Origin: Bacteroidales bacterium
GTDB lineage: Bacteria > Bacteroidota > Bacteroidia > Bacteroidales > Muribaculaceae
NCBI GenBank assembly: GCA_014800515.1
Contig: JAAVFY010000026.1
Span: forward strand, 5,331-43,123
Reading direction: 5' to 3'
DNA: 37,793 bases
Shown: piece after piece, positions 25,577-33,388 of the stretch
Layout of the letters: each line of letters begins with the position of its first letter
How positions within the stretch are numbered: the stretch's first letter is position 1
The notes under the pieces: generated by a model
Database searches by the model: none
Seen by the model: the letters and a program-made list of their open reading frames with translations, nothing else
Told to the model about the DNA's origin: nothing
Position numbers and translations under genes: made by a program

Positions 25577-25591
25577 TTTTTGTGAGATGGG
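25577..25591 (+). repeat. 15-bp element TTTTTGTGAGATGGG, copy 2
   Basis: This sequence is identical, on the opposite strand, to positions 15575-15589, and the next bases also resemble each other (RTCTWA). Both copies are intergenic and upstream of operon starts. Confidence 0.45.
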
Positions 25592-25708
25592 ATCTAAATA
25601 TCGGAAGGTGCTGACACACACCCTTATTGTTAAAACCTGTTTTATCCATAAAAAGTTAGTTTATAATAGTTGTGACATAATCGGGGATTCTAAAATTCTC
25701 GGAAGCGG

Positions 25709-25740
25709 TTTGTATATGTCGGTTGAAAGACTTACTTTTG
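25709..25740 (+). promoter_or_regulatory. Predicted Bacteroidota promoter of the secreted-protein gene
   Basis: TTTG (25709-25712), 20 nt, then TACTTTTG (25733-25740): an exact consensus match. Predicted initiation is near 25747, about 80 nt before the ATG at 25827. Confidence 0.78.
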
Positions 25741-25826
25741 TGGCATATAATTACTTGACGGGAGGGAATGTCGCATTAATTCTTATACATCCGACAACTC
25801 CTGTACTTTTTTGAACTGTATCAATC

Positions 25827-27329
25827 ATGAAGAAATTAGGATTGACCTTGGCCTTGGGAGTGATGTTTTTGAGTGCCGTTGAGACTCCCGTATCGGCAAA
25901 AATACGGAGTATGGCATTCGATTTTAACGGTTCTGATTTCTCCTTTGGAGCGGCTCCCTCCTCATATTCTGAAACTGCAGAGATAGATGGCGCGGAGTGG
26001 GCAGTGAAGTGTGGCAAGGGAGTGACCGCTTCAGAAGCCCTTCCGGCGTATTGTGCTGAGGGTTTTGATTCCGCCCAACGGTTTCTCCTTCCGGCAGGTA
26101 GCAGTAACTCCTCTTCTTCCTACCTGATATTGAGCACGGATGCTATGGCAGATATGACTATCAGGAAAGTTGAGGTGTATGCCTGGGTGCATGGAAGCAA
26201 TGCAGGCAACGTCCGACTGTCGGTCAATACAGCCAACGCTGCCGATATAACCAAAGAGACTCTCCGTCTGGAGGATACGACGGCGGTAGTCCAATCCGAC
26301 GGCTCTCTGGAAGCTTACAGTGCGTATCGCTCTCCTTTGTGCTTTGTGGGCGAACCTGCTCCGGAAGCTCGCCTGAAACTTTATTTTGTCAATAAATCGA
26401 CTGCTCCCACTTCGATTGCAATGTCAAGGGTGGTAGTGGAGTATGATGATGGCATCGTGGACCCCATTGACCTCTCTTTCAATATCAACGGGGAGAGTGT
26501 AGAAAGCGGATGCACCGTGCAACCCGGAGCGGTTCTTACATTGGATTATGGGGATATCTCCGATGCAGTCGTCACGTATCTGGTTGGTGATTCGTCGGCC
26601 GATGATGTTTTTCCTGCCGAGGGAATTGTGTTGGATACCCCCGGATACTATACTTATCATTTCACCGTGTCGGCTCCCGGTCGCGATACGGTTTCCGCTG
26701 ACTTTGAAGTGAATGTGGCCGATGCCGGCGACTCGCAGGACACTGTTAGCTTTGCAGATTATGAGAAATATGGGTTGACATTATATAGCCCTGAGGATGA
26801 GACAACTCAGAATGGTATGATCGAATGGGAGGCCTGTGGTCTGAAATTCACAATTCCTCAGGGAGAAAACGTGAGAATGGAGATGGATGCCGATAACACT
26901 CCTATGCTTATGTTTGCACCCGGGTCCTATATCGAACTGAACGTTACGGAAGCGGGTCAGAAGATTGTCTATGTCGAGGCGGAAGGTACAAATACCGAAG
27001 GGTTTGAGTATGAGGTGGCAGACTATCAGACGACTGAGCCGGAATCTATGGTGATGAAAGGCATTCGGAATGCTGCTAAATGGGATTCGGAGGAGGAGAC
27101 GGTGAATGCGCTTCTTCTTACCAACAGGGGGAACGTCAAGGCAGGCTTGTCTCATCTCAGAATAATGCTTGATAAAGATATTGAGACCATTATAGAAAAA
27201 CTCGCAACGGATGTAGGGGAGACTATGGAATATTATGATCTCTCCGGCCGTAGAGTGAGAGAAGTCACGACAGGGATATACGTGGAGCGTCGTGGAAGCG
27301 AGTCACGTCTTATCATAATCAAGCGATAA
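25827..27329 (+). CDS. Secreted protein with Ig-like module and C-terminal sorting-type tail, unknown function
   Basis: I do not recognise a named family for the whole protein (500 residues). A signal peptide (MKKLGLTLALGVMFLSAVETPVSA) is followed by an N-terminal region 'RSMAFDFNGSDFSFG...GAEWAVKCGKG' of about 180 residues that looks beta-rich. An Ig-like stretch (about 215-300, 'SFNINGESVESGCTVQPGAVLTLDYGD...GYYTYHFTVSAPGRDTVSADFEVNVAD') comes next, then a further beta-rich module. The last ~35 residues, 'MEYYDLSGRRVREVTTGIYVERRGSESRLIIIKR', match the short tails on many exported proteins in Muribaculaceae and Prevotella that resemble type IX secretion sorting domains. Its role may be adhesion or binding at the surface. 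It has its own perfect promoter, separate from that of the export genes that follow. Confidence 0.72.
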   Translation: MKKLGLTLALGVMFLSAVETPVSAKIRSMAFDFNGSDFSFGAAPSSYSETAEIDGAEWAVKCGKGVTASEALPAYCAEGFDSAQRFLLPAGSSNSSSSYLILSTDAMADMTIRKVEVYAWVHGSNAGNVRLSVNTANAADITKETLRLEDTTAVVQSDGSLEAYSAYRSPLCFVGEPAPEARLKLYFVNKSTAPTSIAMSRVVVEYDDGIVDPIDLSFNINGESVESGCTVQPGAVLTLDYGDISDAVVTYLVGDSSADDVFPAEGIVLDTPGYYTYHFTVSAPGRDTVSADFEVNVADAGDSQDTVSFADYEKYGLTLYSPEDETTQNGMIEWEACGLKFTIPQGENVRMEMDADNTPMLMFAPGSYIELNVTEAGQKIVYVEAEGTNTEGFEYEVADYQTTEPESMVMKGIRNAAKWDSEEETVNALLLTNRGNVKAGLSHLRIMLDKDIETIIEKLATDVGETMEYYDLSGRRVREVTTGIYVERRGSESRLIIIKR

Positions 27330-27472
27330 CAATTTTTAAGGGTTCGAGGGTGCGAGATTTTGGAGATTTCAATATTAAAGTCTAATTTTGTACGTTAAAT
27401 CTACGGCTTGATAGGCTTTAAAGTTATAGCTTAGTGCCGGTTAAGACCTTTTAAATCGCAAAAACGTAGTAA
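27330..27472 (+). promoter_or_regulatory. Promoter and leader of the polysaccharide export operon
   Basis: TTTG (27359-27362), 20 nt, then TAATTTTG (27383-27390) matches the Bacteroidota consensus exactly. Predicted initiation is near 27397, about 76 nt before the ATG at 27473. No clear terminator was seen between the upstream stop and this promoter, so read-through is possible. Confidence 0.75.
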
Positions 27473-29887
27473 ATGAATATAAGACGAATAATTCTGTCGG
27501 TTTTTATGGCAGTCTGTCTTGTGGCGGCGGCCATGACCGATGAACAGGTAATTGCTTACATTAAGTCGGCATCTGCCGCCGGAAAGTCCGACCAGCAGAT
27601 AGGCCGCGAACTGATGGCGAGGGGTGTGACCCCCGAGCAGGCACAGCGTATCAAGCTTAGACTTGAAAACCAGAGCACAGCTGAAGTGGAGGTCACTGAC
27701 CAGAGTGTGCAAGCCGCCAATATTCAGCGTAAGCATGATGCGTCCGATGATATATCTGCAGAGACACTGGTTGATATCAATCGACAGATTGACGAGGGTA
27801 CCAATGGCACAGTGTCAGCACGTCAGATATATGGTCATGATGTGTTTAATGCCCGCTCTTTGACGTTTGAACCAAGCGATAACCTCGCCACACCGCAAAA
27901 TTATCGTCTGGGTCCCGGTGATGAGGTCGTGATCGATCTATGGGGCACGTCGGAAGATCATCTGCGTCAGACCATCTCCCCCGAGGGAAGCATCATGATT
28001 TCGCAGATTGGCCCGGTATATCTCAATGGCCTTTCCATTGCCGATGCCAACAAGCATATCAGAAGTCTATTTTCCCGTAAGTATGCCGGAATGGATGACG
28101 CACAGACCGACGTGCAGCTCACTCTTGGGAAGGTGCGCACTATTCAAGTGGATATCCTCGGAGAGGTCTCTACCCCCGGCACATATCGCATGTCGCCGTT
28201 TTCTTCAGTGTTCCATGCTCTTTATCGGGCCGGAGGCATAAGCGATATAGGCACGATGCGTAATATTCAGGTGCTCCGCAACGGACGCAAGGTGGCAGGA
28301 GTGGATATTTATGAGTATCTTTTCGGCGGGAAAACCAATGGGAATATCCGTCTGCAGGAAGGTGATGTCATAATCGTGCCACCTTACGAACAGCTTGTGA
28401 GTGTGGACGGCAACGTCAAGCGTCCGATGTACTATGAGATAAAGCCCGACGAGACAATAGATGACCTTCTCCGATATGCAGGTGGTTTCACCGGTGATGC
28501 TTATTCAGGAATGGTTAGGCTCGCACGACAGGCAGGCACTGAAAATGAACTCTACAATATTGATGAGGGAGAGTTTGCCTCTTATCGTCTTAAGGATGGT
28601 GATGTGATCTCTGTAGGCACGATACTTGATAGATATTCCAATCGTGTCGAACTTAAGGGTGCGGTGACTCGTCCCGGAATGTTTGCCATAGGCAGTGATG
28701 TGAACACCATAGGCCAATTGATCCGTAAGGCGGACGGTCTGACAGATGATGCCTTCGCAGAACGCGCACTTCTATATCGTGAGGGTCCGGAATTGCAGCT
28801 TGAGATAGTGGCTGTAGACGTTAAAGGTATTCTCAACGGCACAGCGCCTGATATTGAGCTGAAGCGTAATGACATGCTGGTGGTGTCCAGTGTTCATGAA
28901 CTTGAAGCTCGCGGAGCACTTACTATTCATGGTCAGGTGACTCGTCCCGGTACATATCCCTACGCAGCAAATACCACGCTTGAAGACCTTATTATCCAGG
29001 CGGGTGGTCTTAATCAGGGAGCTTCTACTGCAAGAGTGGAGATTTCGCGGCGAATTGTAGATCCGAATTCCACAACTCAGACTCAGCGTCTTGCCGACAT
29101 CTTCACAGTTTCTATTGAGAATGGTCTTGGCGTAGGTGATGGCCAAGGGTTCCTTCTTATGCCATTCGACAGAGTTGTTGTGAGAAGCAGTCCGGGATAT
29201 GCCGAACAGGCATGGGTAACAGTAAATGGAGAGGTGTTGTTTGACGGCACATATACCCTTGAAAAGAGAAATGAAAGAATTTCAGATGTCATACGCCGCA
29301 CCGGAGGTATCCTTGAGCATGCCTATGTAAGAGGTGCTCACATGAGTCGCCGTCTTTCGGAGGATGAATATGCGGCCCGTAAGGAGGCGTTGAGATTTTC
29401 CATGCAGAATGCCAATGCGTCTGTCGGCGACTCCATTGCTCTAAGTAAAATAGATGTTGCAAGAATGTATAATGTTGGCATCGACCTCCAGAAAGCCCTT
29501 GCCAATCCCGGTTCGCATTATGATCTTGTACTTCAGGATGGTGATGAAATATTCATACCCGAGCAGCAGAGTGTTGTGAAGATCTCAGGCGATGTGATGT
29601 TCCCGAACGCCGTGATATACGAACCCGGCAAGAATTTCAAGTACTATATTGATATGGCCGGTGGTTATGGGCAGACTGCCAAGAAGAATAAGGCATATAT
29701 CGTCTATATGAACGGCACTGTGGCAAAAGCGAAGGGCAACACTCCGATAGAGCCGGGATGTGTGATAATCGTCCCGTCAAAGCCACAGTCAGACGGAACT
29801 AATTGGGATAAGATTTTGGCTATGGCTACAAGCTTCTCATCAGTAGCCGCCCTTGCTGCCACAATTACTAATATTTTCAAGAGGTAG
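27473..29887 (+). CDS. Polysaccharide export outer-membrane protein, Wza-like with six SLBB domains
   Basis: This is a large (804 residues) member of the poly_export/SLBB group, which forms the outer-membrane exit channel for capsule or exopolysaccharide. A signal peptide (MNIRRIILSVFMAVCLVAAA) is followed by a small helical domain (residues ~22-65) and the poly_export domain starting 'NYRLGPGDEVVIDLWGT'. Six SLBB units begin at about residues 226 (VDILGEVSTPGTY), 309 (VSVDGNVKRPMYY), 392 (VELKGAVTRPGMF), 483 (LTIHGQVTRPGTY), 582 (VTVNGEVLFDGTY) and 702 (VKISGDVMFPNAV). E. coli Wza is much shorter and is a lipoprotein; no convincing lipobox is seen here. A C-terminal hydrophobic helix (ILAMATSFSSVAALAATITNIF) could line the outer-membrane pore. 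It is followed by Wzz-like and M23 genes. Confidence 0.9.
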   Translation: MNIRRIILSVFMAVCLVAAAMTDEQVIAYIKSASAAGKSDQQIGRELMARGVTPEQAQRIKLRLENQSTAEVEVTDQSVQAANIQRKHDASDDISAETLVDINRQIDEGTNGTVSARQIYGHDVFNARSLTFEPSDNLATPQNYRLGPGDEVVIDLWGTSEDHLRQTISPEGSIMISQIGPVYLNGLSIADANKHIRSLFSRKYAGMDDAQTDVQLTLGKVRTIQVDILGEVSTPGTYRMSPFSSVFHALYRAGGISDIGTMRNIQVLRNGRKVAGVDIYEYLFGGKTNGNIRLQEGDVIIVPPYEQLVSVDGNVKRPMYYEIKPDETIDDLLRYAGGFTGDAYSGMVRLARQAGTENELYNIDEGEFASYRLKDGDVISVGTILDRYSNRVELKGAVTRPGMFAIGSDVNTIGQLIRKADGLTDDAFAERALLYREGPELQLEIVAVDVKGILNGTAPDIELKRNDMLVVSSVHELEARGALTIHGQVTRPGTYPYAANTTLEDLIIQAGGLNQGASTARVEISRRIVDPNSTTQTQRLADIFTVSIENGLGVGDGQGFLLMPFDRVVVRSSPGYAEQAWVTVNGEVLFDGTYTLEKRNERISDVIRRTGGILEHAYVRGAHMSRRLSEDEYAARKEALRFSMQNANASVGDSIALSKIDVARMYNVGIDLQKALANPGSHYDLVLQDGDEIFIPEQQSVVKISGDVMFPNAVIYEPGKNFKYYIDMAGGYGQTAKKNKAYIVYMNGTVAKAKGNTPIEPGCVIIVPSKPQSDGTNWDKILAMATSFSSVAALAATITNIFKR

Positions 29888-29921
29888 AGAATCATTCAAT
29901 CATCATACTCAAAGGAGCGTC

Positions 29922-31055
29922 ATGTCAGAAGAGAATCAGAATAATACGGTAGAGAATCCGGAGGAGGGTACGATAGATCTTCTTGAACTCGTGCGCACAC
30001 TATGGCGTCAGCGAAAAAAACTGCTGATCTGGAGTGTGTGTGGTGCAATCGTAGGTTTGGTAGTGGCCTTCAGTATTCCCCGTGAATATACCACTTCAGT
30101 GAAACTCGCACCGGAATCTAACGATAATAAAAGAGGAGCCGCGGGGCTTGGTGCGCTTGCCTCTATGGCAGGTATCGCAGTCTCCTCTTCGGGTAGCGAT
30201 GCTGTATATCCGATGTTGTATCCCGATGTCGTAGGGTCTGTGCCGTTTCTTACAGGACTCTTCAATGTGGAGGTAAAGACAGATGGAGATGATTCCAAGG
30301 ATATAACCGTGGCCGATTATATCAAGGATGATCTGAAGAATCCGTGGTGGAGTGCTATTATGTCTCTGCCTGGCAAGATGCTTTCGATTTTCCGGTCGGG
30401 TGACGAAACTCCCGGTAATCATAAACTCGATACATTTCGACTCACACTTGAGGAGGATGCCCTTGTCACAGCCCTCCGGTCAAGAGTCTCGGCAGCTGTT
30501 GATGCCAAGACCTCGGTGGTGTCAGTGAGTGTTGTCATGCAGGATCCCCTTGTGTCAGCCATGCTGGCAGACACGGTTGTAGAGCGGCTTAAGGAATTTG
30601 TCACCGCTTATCGAACGAATAAGGCTCGTCAGGATCTTGAGTATGCTGAGACTCTCAACGAGGAAGCGCGTGTGAAATACTACAAGGCTCAGCAGGCTTA
30701 TGCCGATTATCTTGACAGAAATCAGGGTATAGTGCTGCGTTCTGCCCAGGTGGAGCGTGAGCGACTTGAGAATGAGGCGTCATTGGCATTCAATGTATAT
30801 AATTCCACAGCTCAGCTTGTGCAGCAATCTCAAGCTAAAGTACAGGAGACGATGCCCGTATATGCAGTGATCACACCAGCCACAGTGCCGATTTCCCCCT
30901 CCAAACCAAGAAAAGTCATCATTCTTATAGGCTTCACCATGCTGGGATTTGCAGCTTGTGCAGCCTGGATATTGTTTCTCAATCCCTTATACATCGATTT
31001 TAAGAACGGCGCAAAGAAGGGAGAAGAGGAGATAGTGAAGGAGAATAAATCTTAA
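29922..31055 (+). CDS. Wzz/Wzc-N-type polysaccharide chain-length determinant
   Basis: This is an inner-membrane polysaccharide co-polymerase of 377 residues. ATG 29922 is preceded by a purine-rich AAAGGAG, one of the few Shine-Dalgarno-like sites in the window; the ORF-track start at 29853 lies inside the previous gene. Transmembrane helix 1 is at about residues 34-52 (LLIWSVCGAIVGLVVAFSI), followed by 'REYTTSVKLAPE'. A long helical/coiled-coil region (about 230-310, 'KARQDLEYAETLNEEARVKYYKAQQAYADYLDRN') precedes a Pro-rich 'TPATVPISPSKPRK' and helix 2 at about 330-352. There is no cytoplasmic kinase domain as in Wzc. It very likely works with the preceding exporter. Confidence 0.88.
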   Translation: MSEENQNNTVENPEEGTIDLLELVRTLWRQRKKLLIWSVCGAIVGLVVAFSIPREYTTSVKLAPESNDNKRGAAGLGALASMAGIAVSSSGSDAVYPMLYPDVVGSVPFLTGLFNVEVKTDGDDSKDITVADYIKDDLKNPWWSAIMSLPGKMLSIFRSGDETPGNHKLDTFRLTLEEDALVTALRSRVSAAVDAKTSVVSVSVVMQDPLVSAMLADTVVERLKEFVTAYRTNKARQDLEYAETLNEEARVKYYKAQQAYADYLDRNQGIVLRSAQVERERLENEASLAFNVYNSTAQLVQQSQAKVQETMPVYAVITPATVPISPSKPRKVIILIGFTMLGFAACAAWILFLNPLYIDFKNGAKKGEEEIVKENKS

Positions 31056-32096
31056 ATGATTAGTAGAAGAAATATATTTTTAATCTTAATTTTGATATTT
31101 AACTCGGTTGGGGTTTGCTTGGCTCAGACCGGGTCTGTCTCTTGGAATGCTCTTGATATAGTGGCCTCTTCATCTGAGAAATCCATCTCAGGAGCACTTG
31201 ATATGGTGATTGAGTCTGTCTCTCCGGGCAGTTCTTCGGTTGAATCGCGTGGGAATGTTGTCTCGGTTTTATCCTCATATACATCCAATTCAAAGTCAGT
31301 AGCCGATATGTCGCAGAGGGCAGGAAGTGTGTCTGCGGAAGCACTTGATTTTATAAGAAAGGCGCAGAATGGCACCGGCTATTATTCATCTGGAGCCTTC
31401 AATTCAGCTTCAGACTATTCTTATTCGGGTGCTAATTATTGGGGAGGACGTCAGATAGCACCCTCTTCCTGGGGAAGAATTACGTCAGGTTTCGGTTATC
31501 GTCCTCGATTCGGCCGGATGCACAAAGGGGTAGATATCGCCTTAAGCATAGGCGACACCGTGAGGGTGCCCTTGCCGGGTGTAGTCGATAGGGTGAGTTA
31601 TGAGGCCGGAGGCTACGGTAATTATATTGTTGTGAAGCATGACAATGGCTTTGAGACACGCTATGCTCATCTCTCGGCATCGATGGTGAGTGTAGGCCAA
31701 TATGTATCGGCCTACCAACCCATTGCCTTGAGTGGAAATACCGGTAATTCCACCGGCCCTCATTTACATTTTGAGACGCGCATGAACGGTGAGGCTATTG
31801 ACCCACGCAATTTTTTTGATTTCTCAGGAGGACGAATGGTGGCACGTTCAAAAGCCTCTTATTCCACTATGGGAAGCACTTCGCTTGATGGAATCGGTGC
31901 GCTTGATCAGGTAAGAGACCATTCACTGAGCGGTAAGTCTCTTGAGGAAAGACGCACTTATGTGGTGAAGGCCGGCGACACATTGCAGAAGATAGCCGGT
32001 AGAGCCGGTATCAGTGTCAAGGAGTTGTGTCGCCTTAATATGATTTCCGAAAGAGAACCTTTGAAGCCGGGCGTCATGCTTCGCCTTAAGCATTAA
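31056..32096 (+). CDS. M23 metallopeptidase with C-terminal LysM
   Basis: This is a secreted cell-wall peptidase of 346 residues. A signal peptide (MISRRNIFLILILIFNSVGVCLAQ) is followed by a Ser-rich linker to about residue 130. The LytM/M23 domain has zinc-ligand motifs 'GRMHKGVDIALSIGD' (HxxxD near 156-160) and 'GPHLHFETRMNG' (HxH near 236). A LysM peptidoglycan-binding motif ends the protein (about 301-345, 'TYVVKAGDTLQKIAGRAGISVKELCRLNMI...LKPGVMLRLKH'). The key metal ligands are present, so activity is likely. The ATG directly abuts the stop of the Wzz-like gene (zero gap). This suggests coexpression with the exporter, perhaps to open peptidoglycan for the export complex (inference). Confidence 0.92.
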   Translation: MISRRNIFLILILIFNSVGVCLAQTGSVSWNALDIVASSSEKSISGALDMVIESVSPGSSSVESRGNVVSVLSSYTSNSKSVADMSQRAGSVSAEALDFIRKAQNGTGYYSSGAFNSASDYSYSGANYWGGRQIAPSSWGRITSGFGYRPRFGRMHKGVDIALSIGDTVRVPLPGVVDRVSYEAGGYGNYIVVKHDNGFETRYAHLSASMVSVGQYVSAYQPIALSGNTGNSTGPHLHFETRMNGEAIDPRNFFDFSGGRMVARSKASYSTMGSTSLDGIGALDQVRDHSLSGKSLEERRTYVVKAGDTLQKIAGRAGISVKELCRLNMISEREPLKPGVMLRLKH

Positions 32097-33112
32097 GTAG
32101 TTGTGACTTTACGGCGGGATATGGCGACATAGATAGCCGCGACTACTCCGAGTAATATCTGAGCGATGGTCTGGAATGCCCATACCACCATGGAATAAGT
32201 GGCGGCATCAGCCTGATCCACTCCATATAAGGTCAGGGCAAATATTACGGCTATGTTCCATGGGCCGAGTCCCCCTGTGGCAGGCACCGCAATGCTTAAT
32301 GAACCGAAGACAAAGACTACCAGACCGGGAAGTAGCCCGTAAGCCATTTCAGGAGTCACGAGAGCTTTTGTAAAGGGGAAGGCAAAAAAGCACAGGTAGG
32401 TCATCAGAAAATAGAATATCCATATCAGGAGAGTCATCCCCCAATATTCGAATTGATGAGGCATAGTGAACAACACCTTAAAGCCTACCCACAATCTCGA
32501 ACACTCTGTTTTGATTTTATCCACGGTCCGGTTGTCGGAATGTGTGAAGCCGAGCCAAAGTATGCCTCCGATGATAATAATCAGACCCATGAGAAACCAT
32601 GGAGACGTAAATATGGCAGAGAGTTCTCGTCCCAAAGGATAATGGTCAAAGAAGCGGTCGAGTGCCGGACGTGCCACAAAGAGTGTGCAGACCACAAGAC
32701 ACACGATTACTATCGCATCTGATATTCTGTCGCCCAGATCAGTTCCGATCACTGTGGAGAGCGAGGCCTTTTGCCGGCGTGCCACGTAGATACACCTCCA
32801 CGCTTCACCGACTCCGGTGAAGACAAGATTGAGGGCGTAGGCTCCATAGATTGAAACCATTTCTGCAAACTTCGGCATCCGTGGCACTCCGGCGGCCCGT
32901 AGTTGCAACCCCCAGCGGACGCCCCTGACAGATCGCGACAGAACCAACACAAGAATCATAAGCAATAGCCACCAATAGTCGCATCCTGCCTTGAGAGTGA
33001 AGATTACGGTTTTGATGTCTACCTTATGAAATAGCCACGCCACCAGAATCACCGACACGATTGCCGGAATAACAGTGTGTAAAATATCTTTAAGAATTTG
33101 CTTGTGTGCCAT
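32093..33112 (-). CDS. Flippase-like membrane protein (lysylphosphatidylglycerol synthase TM / UPF0104 family)
   Basis: This is an integral membrane protein of 339 residues from ATG 33112 (MAHKQILKDILHTVIPAIVSVILVAWLFHKVD). The ORF-track start 13 codons earlier is possible but less typical. Family landmarks are 'RSVRGVRWGLQLRAAGVPRMPKFAEMVSIYGAYALNLVFTGVGEAWRCIYVARRQKASLSTVIGTDLGDRISD' and 'SIAVPATGGLGPWNIAVIFALTLYGVD'. Several transmembrane segments are evident. Members of this family include lipid flippase domains and proteins of unknown role; there is no synthase domain here. Lipid or lipid-linked glycan transport is a guess. It converges with the M23 gene, with stop codons on shared bases. 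Confidence 0.8.
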   Translation of the reverse strand: MAHKQILKDILHTVIPAIVSVILVAWLFHKVDIKTVIFTLKAGCDYWWLLLMILVLVLSRSVRGVRWGLQLRAAGVPRMPKFAEMVSIYGAYALNLVFTGVGEAWRCIYVARRQKASLSTVIGTDLGDRISDAIVIVCLVVCTLFVARPALDRFFDHYPLGRELSAIFTSPWFLMGLIIIIGGILWLGFTHSDNRTVDKIKTECSRLWVGFKVLFTMPHQFEYWGMTLLIWIFYFLMTYLCFFAFPFTKALVTPEMAYGLLPGLVVFVFGSLSIAVPATGGLGPWNIAVIFALTLYGVDQADAATYSMVVWAFQTIAQILLGVVAAIYVAISRRKVTTT

Positions 33113-33388
33113 ATAATGAGAACGTAGATTGAACGGTATCAGTTTTAGCAAGTCTTCTATTTCAGTAAAATACGAGCTGGTGTTGAGTTCATGCCATATT
33201 TATTCAACCAAAGGATGGAGGCGGGAGGTAAGAAAGGAAGGAAGGTGAGGAATGATATATCGGTTGAGAACGGTAAGGGAGGCTGTTTTTTTGAATGGCG
33301 GTGTACAGTTAGCGTATAGTTAAATTTTTTGTAATTTTGTGGCATGGGAGAGTTCTCCCCTTCAAATAGTGAATCAACTTTTTTTAAC
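33113..33388. promoter_or_regulatory. Divergent intergenic region with promoter for the S9 peptidase
   Basis: This is a 276-bp spacer. On the + strand TTAG (33309-33312, 3/4 match to TTTG), 19 nt, then TAATTTTG (33332-33339, perfect) gives predicted initiation near 33346 and a leader of about 43 nt to ATG 33389. No convincing promoter for the - strand flippase-like gene was recognised. The 88-residue ORF drawn on the - strand here shows no family features. Confidence 0.6.

Larger units (their letters stand above)
25519..25826. other. Divergent intergenic region between the SDR gene and the secreted-protein gene
   Basis: This 308-bp A/T-rich spacer holds the + strand promoter at 25709-25740 and a TATTTTTG (-7-like) sequence on the - strand at 25549-25556 toward the SDR gene, without a good -33. 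It also holds a 15-bp element (25577-25591) repeated, in the opposite orientation, upstream of the ald-like/cob operon. The ORFs drawn here (25587-25814 +, 25751-26017 -) show no family features and overlap the promoter. Confidence 0.55.

Noticed and set aside
25587-25814. 75-residue + strand ORF in the divergent spacer
   Set aside because: It covers the predicted promoter at 25709-25740 and shows no family features or plausible start context.
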